The position numbers and the translations under genes were made by a program. DNA of 11,764 nucleotides, taken from assembly GCA_015522395.1 (NCBI GenBank), contig WAMH01000025.1, positions 1-11,764 of the forward strand, in the 5' to 3' direction. The stretch is from Thermococcus sp. Lineage in GTDB: Archaea > Methanobacteriota_B > Thermococci > Thermococcales > Thermococcaceae. Under the pieces are notes generated by a model. It saw only the letters and a list, made by a program, of their open reading frames with translations. It had not been told where the DNA came from and made no database searches. Shown piece by piece: positions 6,302 through 11,764 of this stretch (the first letter of the stretch is position 1; the number at the start of each line of letters is the position of its first letter).

Positions 6302-6706
6302 CTACATAACTTCGACCAAGGCCGATTTTTCAAAAAAAGTTTTCAGTTTTTCGGGCTCGCATTCGAGTGGAGGGAGCTTTTTGAGGCCCAGCTCACCGAT
6401 GAGTTCTTCAGCCCTCTCGGGGCTTCCGAACACCACTAGGTAGTTTTCTCCATTGACTATGCCCCTCTCCTTTATAGCGTCCTTTATCTGAAGCGTTCCG
6501 GCCAGGCGGAGGAGCAGTTCACCCCCAAGAGTTCGTGCATGATTGGTCTCCCTGTCGAAGGACCTGAGCGAGAGGAGCGCTGCGAACGCCACCTCCTCCG
6601 TGCAGTTTCCTCTAACGATCTGGAAGCCGCCCCCGATTTTGGGAATGAGGCTCTTGGCGTTCTCGACGAGCACCCTCTCAACCTGAAGATCAGGGGTCAC
6701 CTTCAT
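6302..6706 (-). CDS. cgi121: KEOPS complex subunit Cgi121
   Basis: This 134-residue protein fits the CGI-121/TPRKB family. Cgi121 binds the kinase Bud32 in the archaeal KEOPS complex (Kae1-Bud32-Cgi121-Pcc1), which makes N6-threonylcarbamoyl-adenosine at position 37 of ANN-decoding tRNAs. Family work assigns Cgi121 a role in holding the tRNA 3' end. The diagnostic piece is NHARTLGGELLLRLAGT (55-71) followed by LQIKDAIKERGI (72-83) and the strand YLVVFG (89-94). Length is typical of the archaeal form. The ATG at 6704-6706 is preceded by GGTGAT at 6712-6717 with a five-base gap. The stop is about 87 bases before the aminotransferase start, which has its own promoter. No other KEOPS gene is in this window. 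Confidence 0.88.
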   Translation of the reverse strand: MKVTPDLQVERVLVENAKSLIPKIGGGFQIVRGNCTEEVAFAALLSLRSFDRETNHARTLGGELLLRLAGTLQIKDAIKERGIVNGENYLVVFGSPERAEELIGELGLKKLPPLECEPEKLKTFFEKSALVEVM

Positions 6707-6733
6707 TTTTCATCACCCTTTTCGTTTCCTCAC

Positions 6734-6746
6734 ACGTTAAAAACCT
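6734..6746 (-). promoter_or_regulatory. Candidate TATA box for cgi121
   Basis: On the minus strand AAGGTTTTTAACG lies about 30 nt before the ATG at 6706. It is a moderate match to an archaeal TATA box. Nothing stronger is seen between it and the start. Confidence 0.35.
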
Positions 6747-6763
6747 TATGAATCCTCGTGTAA

Positions 6764-6810
6764 TTTCAAAATTTTTTGATTTTTTGTAATTAAATAAAAA
6801 ATTTTTGAAA
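6764..6810. repeat. A/T-rich imperfect inverted repeat in the cgi121/cdrS divergent region
   Basis: TTTCAAAATTTTTT (6764-6777) and AAAAAATTTTTGAAA (6796-6810) are reverse complements apart from a one-base length difference, with 18 bases between. They lie in the middle of the 199-bp divergent intergenic region. Possible operator; low-complexity A/T composition makes chance a real alternative. Confidence 0.4.
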
Positions 6811-6813
6811 AAG

Positions 6814-6837
6814 ATATTATCAAAATATTATTCAAAA
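6814..6837. repeat. Tandem direct repeat, candidate RHH operator upstream of cdrS
   Basis: ATATTATCAAAA (6814-6825) and ATATTATTCAAAA (6825-6837) are adjacent copies differing by one inserted T, with a period of about 11 bp or one helical turn. They end nine bases before the cdrS TATA box. Ribbon-helix-helix proteins commonly bind such phased short repeats, so autoregulation is a reasonable guess. Confidence 0.45.
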
Positions 6838-6844
6838 GGCGCAA

Positions 6845-6856
6845 AGTATTTAACTA
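6845..6856 (+). promoter_or_regulatory. TATA promoter of the cdrS-ftsZ2-parA operon
   Basis: AGTATTTAACTA is a TATA-like box that would place the transcription start near 6873-6878, giving a leader of about 30 nt. A short palindrome TTCAG (6874-6878)/CTGAA (6886-6890) falls at the expected start. GGTGGTG (6894-6900) is the ribosome binding site for the ATG at 6906. Confidence 0.55.
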
Positions 6857-6905
6857 ATTAAAGCACTAACTATTTCAGCGGCTTACTGAACTGGGTGGTG
6901 CAGGA

Positions 6906-7097
6906 ATGGCCAAGATGCGTATCATAAGTGTACAACTCCCTCAGGGACTCATCAATACCATGGATCAGCTTGTTAGAAGGGGGGTTTATCCCAACAGAAG
7001 CGAGATAATTAGAGAGGCCATACGTGAGCTTTTGAAGAAGGAACTCTACCAGCTGGAGACCGAAGAACGTTCCACGCCCGATTACATAATGAAATAA
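6906..7097 (+). CDS. cdrS: CdrS-like ribbon-helix-helix (CopG-family) transcription factor
   Basis: This is a 63-residue protein made almost entirely of one RHH domain. The DNA-contacting strand is MRIISVQLP (4-12), followed by helix 1 (LINTMDQLVRRG), the turn with YPNRSEIIREAIRELL (28-43) in helix 2, and a short acidic tail. RHH proteins bind DNA as dimers through the paired beta strands. In haloarchaea a very similar small RHH protein, CdrS, sits beside ftsZ2 and controls cell-division genes. The same placement here (73 bp before ftsZ2, no evident promoter between) supports the name by synteny and family. The start has a GGTGGTG site five bases upstream. The A/T-rich repeats ahead of the gene may be its operator. 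The name is an inference. Confidence 0.85.
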   Translation: MAKMRIISVQLPQGLINTMDQLVRRGVYPNRSEIIREAIRELLKKELYQLETEERSTPDYIMK

Positions 7098-7170
7098 GCC
7101 GCTTAAAGCAGGGTATGAAATCAGACGTAAAATCACTCCGTCCAATAACTCGAACCAGGGGGTTGGGGCA

Positions 7171-8424
7171 ATGGTATTTAAACTGCTTGAACAGGCCGGA
7201 ATAAAGCTGGATGTGGAAGACGAAAAGAAGCCCGCCGAGCTGAGCGGTTTTTCTGGTGAGGACCTGGAGGATTTGATAAGGATAGTGATAGTCGGGGTTG
7301 GTGGCTCCGGGAACAACACCATAACGCGGCTCTTCGAGCTCGGCGTTCAGGGGGCCGAGCTTATAGCTATGAACACCGATGCCCAGGCGCTAAGCCACGC
7401 AAAGGCTCATACAAAGCTTCTCCTTGGAAAGGAGATCACCCATGGGAAGGGCTCTGGTGGAAACCCCGAGATAGGTTACCGCGCGGCAGAGGCCAGTGCC
7501 CATGAGATAGCCGAGACCATTGGAGATGCCGATCTCGTTTTCATCACAGCCGGAATGGGTAACGGTACTGGAACCGGGGCAGCTCCGGTTGTGGCAAAGG
7601 TTATAAAGGAGCGTGCCAGACACAACGGTCGCTTCAGAGAGCCGCTCGTCGTCAGCGTTGTCACTTTCCCCTTCAGGAACGAGGGGAAGGTGAGGATCGA
7701 AAAGGCCCGCGCGGGAATAAAGGCCCTCATGTATTACTCCGACACGGTCATCATCATCGAGAACGACAAACTACTCAAGCTCGTTCCAAAGCTACCCATA
7801 AACGCAGCCTTCCGCTTTGCAGACGAGATCATCGCTAGAATGGTCAAGGGCATAACTGAGACCATAAAGCTCCCGTCCATGGTGAACATCGACTTCGCCG
7901 ACGTCTACAGCGTAATGCACAACGGCGGAGCGGCTCTTATCGGAATCGGCGAGAGTGACTCCAGCAACAGGGCCGTCGATGCGGTCAAGAACGCCCTCGA
8001 GAACAAGATGCTCGAGGTGGAATACGGAAGCGGTGACAAGGCGTTAGTTCACTTCACCGTCGGCTCCGACGTAAGCCTCGGCGAGATAAACGATGCCATG
8101 AACATAGTCTACGAGAAGCTCGGCGAGAAGAGCGAGATCAAGTGGGGTGCCAGAATAGACGAGGACATGGGCAAGACCGTTCGCGCGATGGTGATAATGA
8201 CCGGAGTTAAGAGCCCCCACATCCTCGGTGGGGAGAGGGCCCTTCAGGTTGGTCCGTCCATGAAGGACACAATCATACCCTCCGATCCGGTGAAGCCTTT
8301 TAAATCCAGCGAAGAGAGCTTTGACAGGATATTCCGGGCGATATCGGGCAAACCCGAGAAACCCGAACGGGGAGTTCCGCCCTACGTCCGGAAGGCGTTG
8401 GACGACTTCCCCGACCTTTCCTGA
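7171..8424 (+). CDS. ftsZ2: Cell division GTPase FtsZ2
   Basis: FtsZ is the tubulin-like GTPase that polymerises into the division ring at mid-cell. Visible signatures are the nucleotide-binding VGVGGSGNNTITRL (41-54), MNTDAQAL (67-74), the tubulin signature AGMGNGTGTGAAPV (127-140) and the T7 catalytic loop NIDFADVYSVM (239-249), in which Asp241 and Asp244 are the expected GTP-hydrolysis residues. The N-terminus MVFKLLEQAGIKLD matches the Thermococcales FtsZ2 paralogue as I recall it, not FtsZ1. At 417 residues it is normal to slightly long. After the GTPase/activation domains comes a Pro/Lys-rich, probably flexible tail (about 365-405) ending in a short peptide (YVRKALDDFPDL) that may bind partners. 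The site before the ATG (GGGGGTTGGGG) is a weak Shine-Dalgarno, so it may depend on cdrS translation. Confidence 0.96.
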   Translation: MVFKLLEQAGIKLDVEDEKKPAELSGFSGEDLEDLIRIVIVGVGGSGNNTITRLFELGVQGAELIAMNTDAQALSHAKAHTKLLLGKEITHGKGSGGNPEIGYRAAEASAHEIAETIGDADLVFITAGMGNGTGTGAAPVVAKVIKERARHNGRFREPLVVSVVTFPFRNEGKVRIEKARAGIKALMYYSDTVIIIENDKLLKLVPKLPINAAFRFADEIIARMVKGITETIKLPSMVNIDFADVYSVMHNGGAALIGIGESDSSNRAVDAVKNALENKMLEVEYGSGDKALVHFTVGSDVSLGEINDAMNIVYEKLGEKSEIKWGARIDEDMGKTVRAMVIMTGVKSPHILGGERALQVGPSMKDTIIPSDPVKPFKSSEESFDRIFRAISGKPEKPERGVPPYVRKALDDFPDLS

Positions 8425-8448
8425 CCTTTAATTTAATCAGGTGGTTCT

Positions 8449-9219
8449 ATGGCAGTGGTGATTAGCGTAGCCAATCAGAAAGGTGGGGTCGGAAAGACAA
8501 CCCTCACGATGAACCTCGCCTACGCTCTATCAAACATGGGGAAGAGGGTTCTTCTTGTTGATATAGACCCGCAGTTCAACCTCACCTTTGGACTCATAGG
8601 CATGGACGTTCTCCAGCACGGCGACAGCAACGTCGGAACGCTGATGACGAGGGAGAGCGACATTGAGGAGACCATAGTCAGGGTGCGCGAGAACATCGAC
8701 CTTATACCGAGCCACCTCAACCTCTCCGCCAAGGAAATCGAGATTATCAACACCTACAACCGCGAGAGGCGCCTTGAGAAGGCACTAACACCGGTTCTGC
8801 CGGACTACGACTACGTCTTCATAGACAACCCGCCGAGCATGGGCATCTTCCTAGTCAACTCGCTCACAGCTTCCGATTACGTGCTCATCCCGCTGGAGCT
8901 GAGCTACTTCGGCGTCATCGGAATGCAGCTCATGTTCAACCTCATGCGCATGATACGCGAGGAGACCAACGAGAACCTCAAGCTCCTTGGTCTCGTCCCC
9001 AACAAGTTCACCCGGCAGACAAAGGTTCCGAAGATGCGCCTCAAGGAACTTAAGGAGACCTACCCGGATGCCCCGATACTGACGACGATTCCGAAGGCGA
9101 TAGCCCTTGAGAAGGCCCAGAGTCAGGGCGTTAGCATATTCGAGTTCGACGGCGACGGCAGGGCCGCCAAGGCCTTTGCAAAGCTCGCGAGAGAGGTGGT
9201 TGAGATTGTCGAAGGATAA
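8449..9219 (+). CDS. parA: ParA/Soj-family partitioning ATPase
   Basis: ParA-type P-loop ATPases form dimers on ATP binding, coat DNA and drive segregation or positioning of cargo. This 256-residue protein has the deviant Walker A KGGVGKTT (11-18, with signature Lys11), Walker A' VLLVDIDPQ (34-42), Walker B YVFIDNPPS (122-130, Asp126) and a C-terminal EKAQSQGVSIFEF segment typical of the family. There is no N-terminal HTH extension and no C-terminal amphipathic MinD-type helix, which favours the Soj/ParA branch over MinD. The ATG has AGGTGG at 8439-8444, five bases before it and 24 bases after the ftsZ2 stop, so cotranscription is likely. The following RHH gene begins inside its last 14 bases. 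That ParA-RHH pairing resembles small type Ib partition cassettes. Confidence 0.93.
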   Translation: MAVVISVANQKGGVGKTTLTMNLAYALSNMGKRVLLVDIDPQFNLTFGLIGMDVLQHGDSNVGTLMTRESDIEETIVRVRENIDLIPSHLNLSAKEIEIINTYNRERRLEKALTPVLPDYDYVFIDNPPSMGIFLVNSLTASDYVLIPLELSYFGVIGMQLMFNLMRMIREETNENLKLLGLVPNKFTRQTKVPKMRLKELKETYPDAPILTTIPKAIALEKAQSQGVSIFEFDGDGRAAKAFAKLAREVVEIVEG

Positions 9220-9535
9220 AATTCCAAAGCTGTTTGACGGTTCCGTTAACGAGCTCACAAGGCCCTCCAAGAGAAAGGATGAGAAGCCCAAACCAAACCT
9301 GAAGAAGGAGAAGATGCAGAAGACCCTTTACATAAGCAGGGACATGAACAGAAAGCTCATTGAACTCTACGGTGAGGAAGGCAGGAGGCAGAGCACCATA
9401 GTCGAGGACGCGGTAAACCTCTACTACTACCTCAGGCTCGCCCTTGGGGAAAAGAAGTTCAACGAGCTGCTCAGTGCCGTCAGAAGGGAGGATCCGGATT
9501 TCCTCAGAGAGTACATAGAGAGGTTCAGGCCCTGA
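9206..9535 (+). CDS. Basic RHH-like DNA-binding protein, putative ParB-like partner of ParA
   Basis: I place the start at the TTG at 9206. GAGGTGG (9193-9199) sits six bases before it, and longer readings would only copy parA in another frame. This gives 109 residues and a 14-base overlap with parA. Residues 1-37 are a Lys/Pro-rich, probably disordered tail (SKRKDEKPKP at 21-30). Residues about 38-80 look like a ribbon-helix-helix: strand QKTLYISRD (38-46), helix MNRKLIELYGEEG, turn RRQSTIVEDAVNLYYYLRLA. An extra C-terminal helical part follows (83-109). Small RHH proteins with a flexible basic N-tail serve as centromere-binding partners of ParA in some plasmids (ParG, omega), where the tail stimulates the ATPase. 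The role here is inferred from fold and position. Confidence 0.78.
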   Translation: MSKDKIPKLFDGSVNELTRPSKRKDEKPKPNLKKEKMQKTLYISRDMNRKLIELYGEEGRRQSTIVEDAVNLYYYLRLALGEKKFNELLSAVRREDPDFLREYIERFRP

Positions 9536-9609
9536 TTTTCAATCGGTCGCGCTGGAATAAGCGTTTGACCCAGCCCCGACTCCCGAACGCCGGGAAATCA
9601 AATCAGGGC
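9529..9609. repeat. 10-bp inverted repeat bracketing the convergent gene ends
   Basis: GCCCTGATTT (9529-9538, covering the RHH gene stop) pairs exactly with AAATCAGGGC (9600-9609, just after the ribL stop). The 61 bases between include a possible small hairpin CGCT/AGCG near 9549-9562. It could help end transcription from both sides, but T-runs are short. Confidence 0.45.
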
Positions 9610-9614
9610 TCAAA

Positions 9615-10076
9615 TCACTCACAGTAGGTTTCTATTATCCTCTGGATTATTTTGCTCGTCTTCGCGCGGTCACTCTTGTAAAGGTACGGAATGCGGATGA
9701 CTTCTGCTTTTATCCCGTGTTTTCTAAGCTCTTCCTTCATTCTCTCGCAGTTGAACGCCTGATCCGGCCCCACGGCTATCACGTCGGGGTCTATGCGCCT
9801 CACGAGGTCGTAGTCTATCCTGCCGGGTGACCCTATGTATACCTCGTCCACCATCTCCAGGGCCTTTAATAGCTCCGCCCGTTCCTCGGCGCTGTTTATA
9901 GGATCCCTGCGCTTCTGAAGCCTCACCGTTTCATCGTTGGCCACTATGACGACGAGCTCGTCGCCCAGTTCCCTGGCCTGCCTGAGGAAGTGTATGTGTC
10001 CGACGTGGAGGATGTCGAAGACGCCCCCGACCAGAACGCGAATTCTGTCCTTCCTGTCCCTCTTCTCCGCGCTCAT
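9615..10076 (-). CDS. ribL: Archaeal FAD synthase (FMN adenylyltransferase) RibL
   Basis: RibL is the archaeal nucleotidyltransferase that converts FMN to FAD with ATP or CTP-type chemistry, unrelated to the bifunctional bacterial RibF. The 153-residue protein shows the cytidylyltransferase-type VGGVFDILHVGHIHFL (16-31) with the HxGH motif His24-Val-Gly-His27. It also has ANDETVRLQKR (46-56), RAELLKALEMVDEV (67-79) and the C-terminal SDRAKTSKIIQRI (135-147), the family's second nucleotide-binding signature. Two cysteines (Cys110, Cys152) lie towards the C-terminus, in line with cysteines reported for the Methanocaldococcus enzyme. The ATG is one base after the PUA gene stop, with GGTGGG inside that gene's end as its ribosome binding site. 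It is the last gene of a three-gene unit. Glycerol-3-phosphate cytidylyltransferase is a less likely alternative. Confidence 0.88.
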   Translation of the reverse strand: MSAEKRDRKDRIRVLVGGVFDILHVGHIHFLRQARELGDELVVIVANDETVRLQKRRDPINSAEERAELLKALEMVDEVYIGSPGRIDYDLVRRIDPDVIAVGPDQAFNCERMKEELRKHGIKAEVIRIPYLYKSDRAKTSKIIQRIIETYCE

Positions 10077-10077
10077 T

Positions 10078-10596
10078 TCAGCCCACCGTCAGCTCCCATA
10101 TCCTGTCCTTCGCGTGGTGGATGTTCTTGACGGCCTTTCCCTTCGGCTTCTCCTTCATGGTCCTGCCGTCCATGAGGGCTATGCCTATCGCGAGTGGCCT
10201 CCCGTAGTCCTCCTCGACCACGAAGACGAAGTCGCCCTCACGGATGTTTTCGTCGGCGTCGGTTATGCCCGCGGCCATAACGTCTGCCCCCTTGAGGATG
10301 AAGGGAACGGCCCCCGCATCGACAACAACCCTTCTGGGCCACTTCCTTAAATCTTCTTCATTGGACAGCTCGTAGAGTGCTATGACCAGCGGGAAGACCA
10401 GCTCCTTTCGCCTTATGAAGAAAGGCTTCCCGTTGACGAGGAGGATCTCCGTCGTCCTGTCGAACTCCGCCACTTCAACACGGTCTTTTTTGTTGAGCAT
10501 CTTCTCCGCTATCTCCTCGCCAAAGATCCCGGCCATCTCCCTCATGATGGCCTTGATCTCCTTCTTGCTTAGGGGGTGTTTGACCTTCAGCTCCAT
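10078..10596 (-). CDS. PUA-domain RNA-binding protein (MCT-1/Tma20-like)
   Basis: This is a 172-residue protein with an N-terminal 'pre-PUA' part (about 1-80, KHPLSKKEIKAIMREM...VNGKPFFIRRKELVFPL) and a C-terminal PUA domain (about 85-168). The PUA shows VVVDAGAVPFILKGADVMAAGI (89-110), EGDFVFVVEE (119-128) and GRPLAIGIALM (131-141). PUA domains bind RNA, often tRNA or rRNA, and this two-domain layout is shared with MCT-1/Tma20, which act with the ribosome in eukaryotes. The archaeal member's exact role is unknown to me. The start has GAGGTGG at 10601-10607, five bases upstream, and that site overlaps the stop of the preceding regulator gene. It probably shares a transcript with the HTH gene and ribL. 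Confidence 0.85.
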   Translation of the reverse strand: MELKVKHPLSKKEIKAIMREMAGIFGEEIAEKMLNKKDRVEVAEFDRTTEILLVNGKPFFIRRKELVFPLVIALYELSNEEDLRKWPRRVVVDAGAVPFILKGADVMAAGITDADENIREGDFVFVVEEDYGRPLAIGIALMDGRTMKEKPKGKAVKNIHHAKDRIWELTVG

Positions 10597-10605
10597 TCTC
10601 CCACC

Positions 10606-11199
10606 TCACCCTGCTGTCAGCTCATAGGGAAGTTCGCCCTCCTTGAGAAACAGCGCCACGTGGTATGCGCTTTTCAGGGCTCTGGCTGGGCTCTCGGCCC
10701 AGGTGACCACTATCATGTCCCCTTCCCCGGCCTCAAGGGCTTTGAGCCTTCTTTCAAGCTCCGGCATGGTCTCTTCCAGCGGTCTGCCGTCCTCTGGGAA
10801 GACGATTCTCCCGTCCCTGACGACGAGTATCATCGCTCCCCTCGCGTGAAACCTTATGGCCTCGTCACGGAGTTCAATGCTCTTGAACCTTCCCGGCTCT
10901 CTCACCCTGAGTGCGACGGCGGGCAACCCCTCGATATTACCGGTGGGAATCGCTCCCGAAAAGCTCTCCTCGACTTTTTTCAGGATTCTCTCGCCCTCCG
11001 CGCTTAACCTGTGCCCCCGCTGGGAGGACTCTATGAGCCCCAGGCGGGAAAGTCTCTTCAAAAGCGTCCTGACACTTCCCTCGCCGAGTTCAAGAACCTC
11101 GGATATCGTTTTCCTTCCAACTGGTTCGCGGAGCATGAAGAGAACCGCCACGATGTCCTCCGGGGTGAACTCCGGATAGGCCCCCCTCTTCCAGTTCAT
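10606..11199 (-). CDS. Winged-helix regulator with C-terminal DUF4443-like domain
   Basis: Residues about 12-75 of this 197-residue protein form a winged helix: PEDIVAVLFMLREPVGRKTI, then the recognition helix GEGSVRTLLKRLSRLGLI (39-56) and a wing ending in SAEGERIL. Residues about 80-190 are a separate alpha/beta domain (LPAVALRV, GAMILVVRDGRIVFPED, EGDMIVVTWA). I believe this matches the archaeal DUF4443 family, which has no described function, by memory and not by search. The ATG at 11199 is preceded by GGAGGG and by a TATA box at about 11231-11240, so it leads the unit HTH - PUA - RibL. It may regulate its own operon or flavin genes, but the sequence shows neither. Confidence 0.8.
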   Translation of the reverse strand: MNWKRGAYPEFTPEDIVAVLFMLREPVGRKTISEVLELGEGSVRTLLKRLSRLGLIESSQRGHRLSAEGERILKKVEESFSGAIPTGNIEGLPAVALRVREPGRFKSIELRDEAIRFHARGAMILVVRDGRIVFPEDGRPLEETMPELERRLKALEAGEGDMIVVTWAESPARALKSAYHVALFLKEGELPYELTAG

Positions 11200-11229
11200 T
11201 CAGTTCCCTCCGGATAAAATTGGAGAAGG

Positions 11230-11242
11230 GGATTAAAAGGTT
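11230..11242 (-). promoter_or_regulatory. TATA/BRE promoter of the HTH-PUA-ribL operon
   Basis: On the minus strand AAACCTTTTAATCCC has a BRE-like AAACC and a TATA-like TTTTAAT. It predicts a start near 11211, just before the GGAGGG site and the ATG at 11199. Confidence 0.55.
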
Positions 11243-11285
11243 TGTTGGAGATGACCTCCTGGGCGGCGTAATCTTTTTGGGCATA

Positions 11286-11299
11286 ACCTTTTTATTTTC
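11286..11299 (+). promoter_or_regulatory. TATA promoter of the lipoprotein gene
   Basis: AACCTTTTTATTTTC is a BRE/TATA-like element. It would start transcription near 11315, about 15 nt before the ATG at 11331. Confidence 0.5.
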
Positions 11300-11330
11300 C
11301 AGTTGAGTTACATATTCACCAGTGATGAAC

Positions 11331-11764
11331 ATGAAGGGCACATCCCTGCATGTCATTGTGCTGTCGATACTAGTAATCTTGGCCCTGGGTTGCATAGGGA
11401 GTCCCAGTCATTCTTCCATCCAAACGTCCAGCCCCTCTTCTTCCACGGAATCCCCCGCTCCACCGGCTGAGAACGTTTCACACTTGGGCCTCAACTGGAG
11501 CGATGTTTTCTTCAACGCCACGTTAAGCGTGGTCAAAAACGGGTCTATCAAAGTTAGTACACCTACTCCGGAGTCATCAACCTCACGTCGTTAAACGCGA
11601 ACGTCCCTACGCTGGATTTACAATCCCGGCAACAGCAATCTGCTAGGTAACTGGCACTTCAAGCGTATCGTGGTGACCAATGGAACCGGGGTAAAAGTTT
11701 TCGAAGTGCCTCCCGCCCAATGGATGAGCGTGCCGGCCAAGGATAAAAGCGAACTGATCAAAAA
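11331..11764 (+). pseudogene. Secreted lipoprotein gene with two compensating frame disruptions, cut by the window end
   Basis: The protein begins MKGTSLHVIVLSILVILALG followed at once by CIG: a signal peptide with a lipobox (LALGC), so a surface-anchored lipoprotein. A Ser/Thr/Pro-rich linker follows (about 25-50), then a domain starting LGLNWSDVFFNATLSVVKNG. In that frame a stop (TAA) comes at 11592-11594. From about 11558 to 11606, however, another frame reads TYSGVINLTSLNANV. From 11610 to the window end the first frame resumes as RWIYNPGNSNLLGNWHF and runs on without stops. One missing base near 11556-11558 and one extra base near 11604-11608 (CCC) would restore a single continuous protein. 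I prefer the ATG at 11331 over GTG 11322 or ATG 11325 because GTGAT at 11322-11326 can act as the ribosome binding site. Family not recognised. Confidence 0.72.

Noticed and set aside
9107..9205. Extending the second RHH gene upstream to 9107
   Set aside because: That part only re-reads parA in another frame (Arg/Ser/Pro-rich). The TTG at 9206 has a correctly spaced GAGGTGG.
1..11764. CRISPR array, insertion sequence or prophage
   Set aside because: No regularly spaced repeats, no transposase or integrase, and no phage structural genes are present. Apart from 3068-3466 the window is compact housekeeping sequence.

Overview
The window looks like chromosomal DNA from a hyperthermophilic euryarchaeon of the order Thermococcales, most likely Thermococcus. 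The evidence is the gene set: archaeal 4-phosphopantoate--beta-alanine ligase, diphthine synthase, the KEOPS subunit Cgi121, FtsZ2 next to a CdrS-like ribbon-helix-helix protein, and archaeal FAD synthase RibL. The signals agree: GGTG/GAGGTG ribosome binding sites, A/T-rich TATA boxes about 25 nt before starts, a tRNA with encoded CCA, and a C/D box guide RNA. Base composition is moderately GC-rich. I do not name a species.

Layout. Positions 1-62 hold a near-canonical C/D box sRNA whose D box overlaps the ribosome binding site of the next gene. Then come a hypothetical Rossmann-like protein and the coenzyme A biosynthesis ligase (64-1321, +). They converge on an XRE-type regulator (1318-2049, -), which is divergent from dphB (2149-2943, +). 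A tRNA-Val(CAC) follows (2990-3067). Positions 3068-3466 form a gene-poor stretch with a perfect 13-bp inverted repeat. The minus strand then carries, in transcription order, an aminotransferase (6215-5037), an MFS transporter (4988-3783) and a small membrane protein (3793-3467) whose reading frame is disturbed by two compensating indels. Cgi121 (6706-6302, -) lies just upstream.

The centre of interest is 6906-9535 (+): a CdrS-like RHH regulator, FtsZ2, a ParA/Soj ATPase and a second, basic RHH protein that starts at TTG inside parA. Cell division and DNA-partition-like genes sit together in one apparent operon behind an A/T-rich region with repeats suited to an operator. On the other strand is an HTH/DUF4443-like regulator, a PUA-domain protein and FAD synthase RibL (11199-9615), with gaps of 9 and 1 nt. 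The window ends in a lipoprotein gene (11331 onward, +) that also shows two single-base frame disruptions.

Functionally most genes are housekeeping: CoA, diphthamide, t6A-tRNA, FAD, division and segregation. The points most worth following up are the 5'-leader guide RNA, the cdrS-ftsZ2-parA-RHH cluster, and the pair of frame-disturbed membrane/surface genes, which could be real decay or sequence errors.
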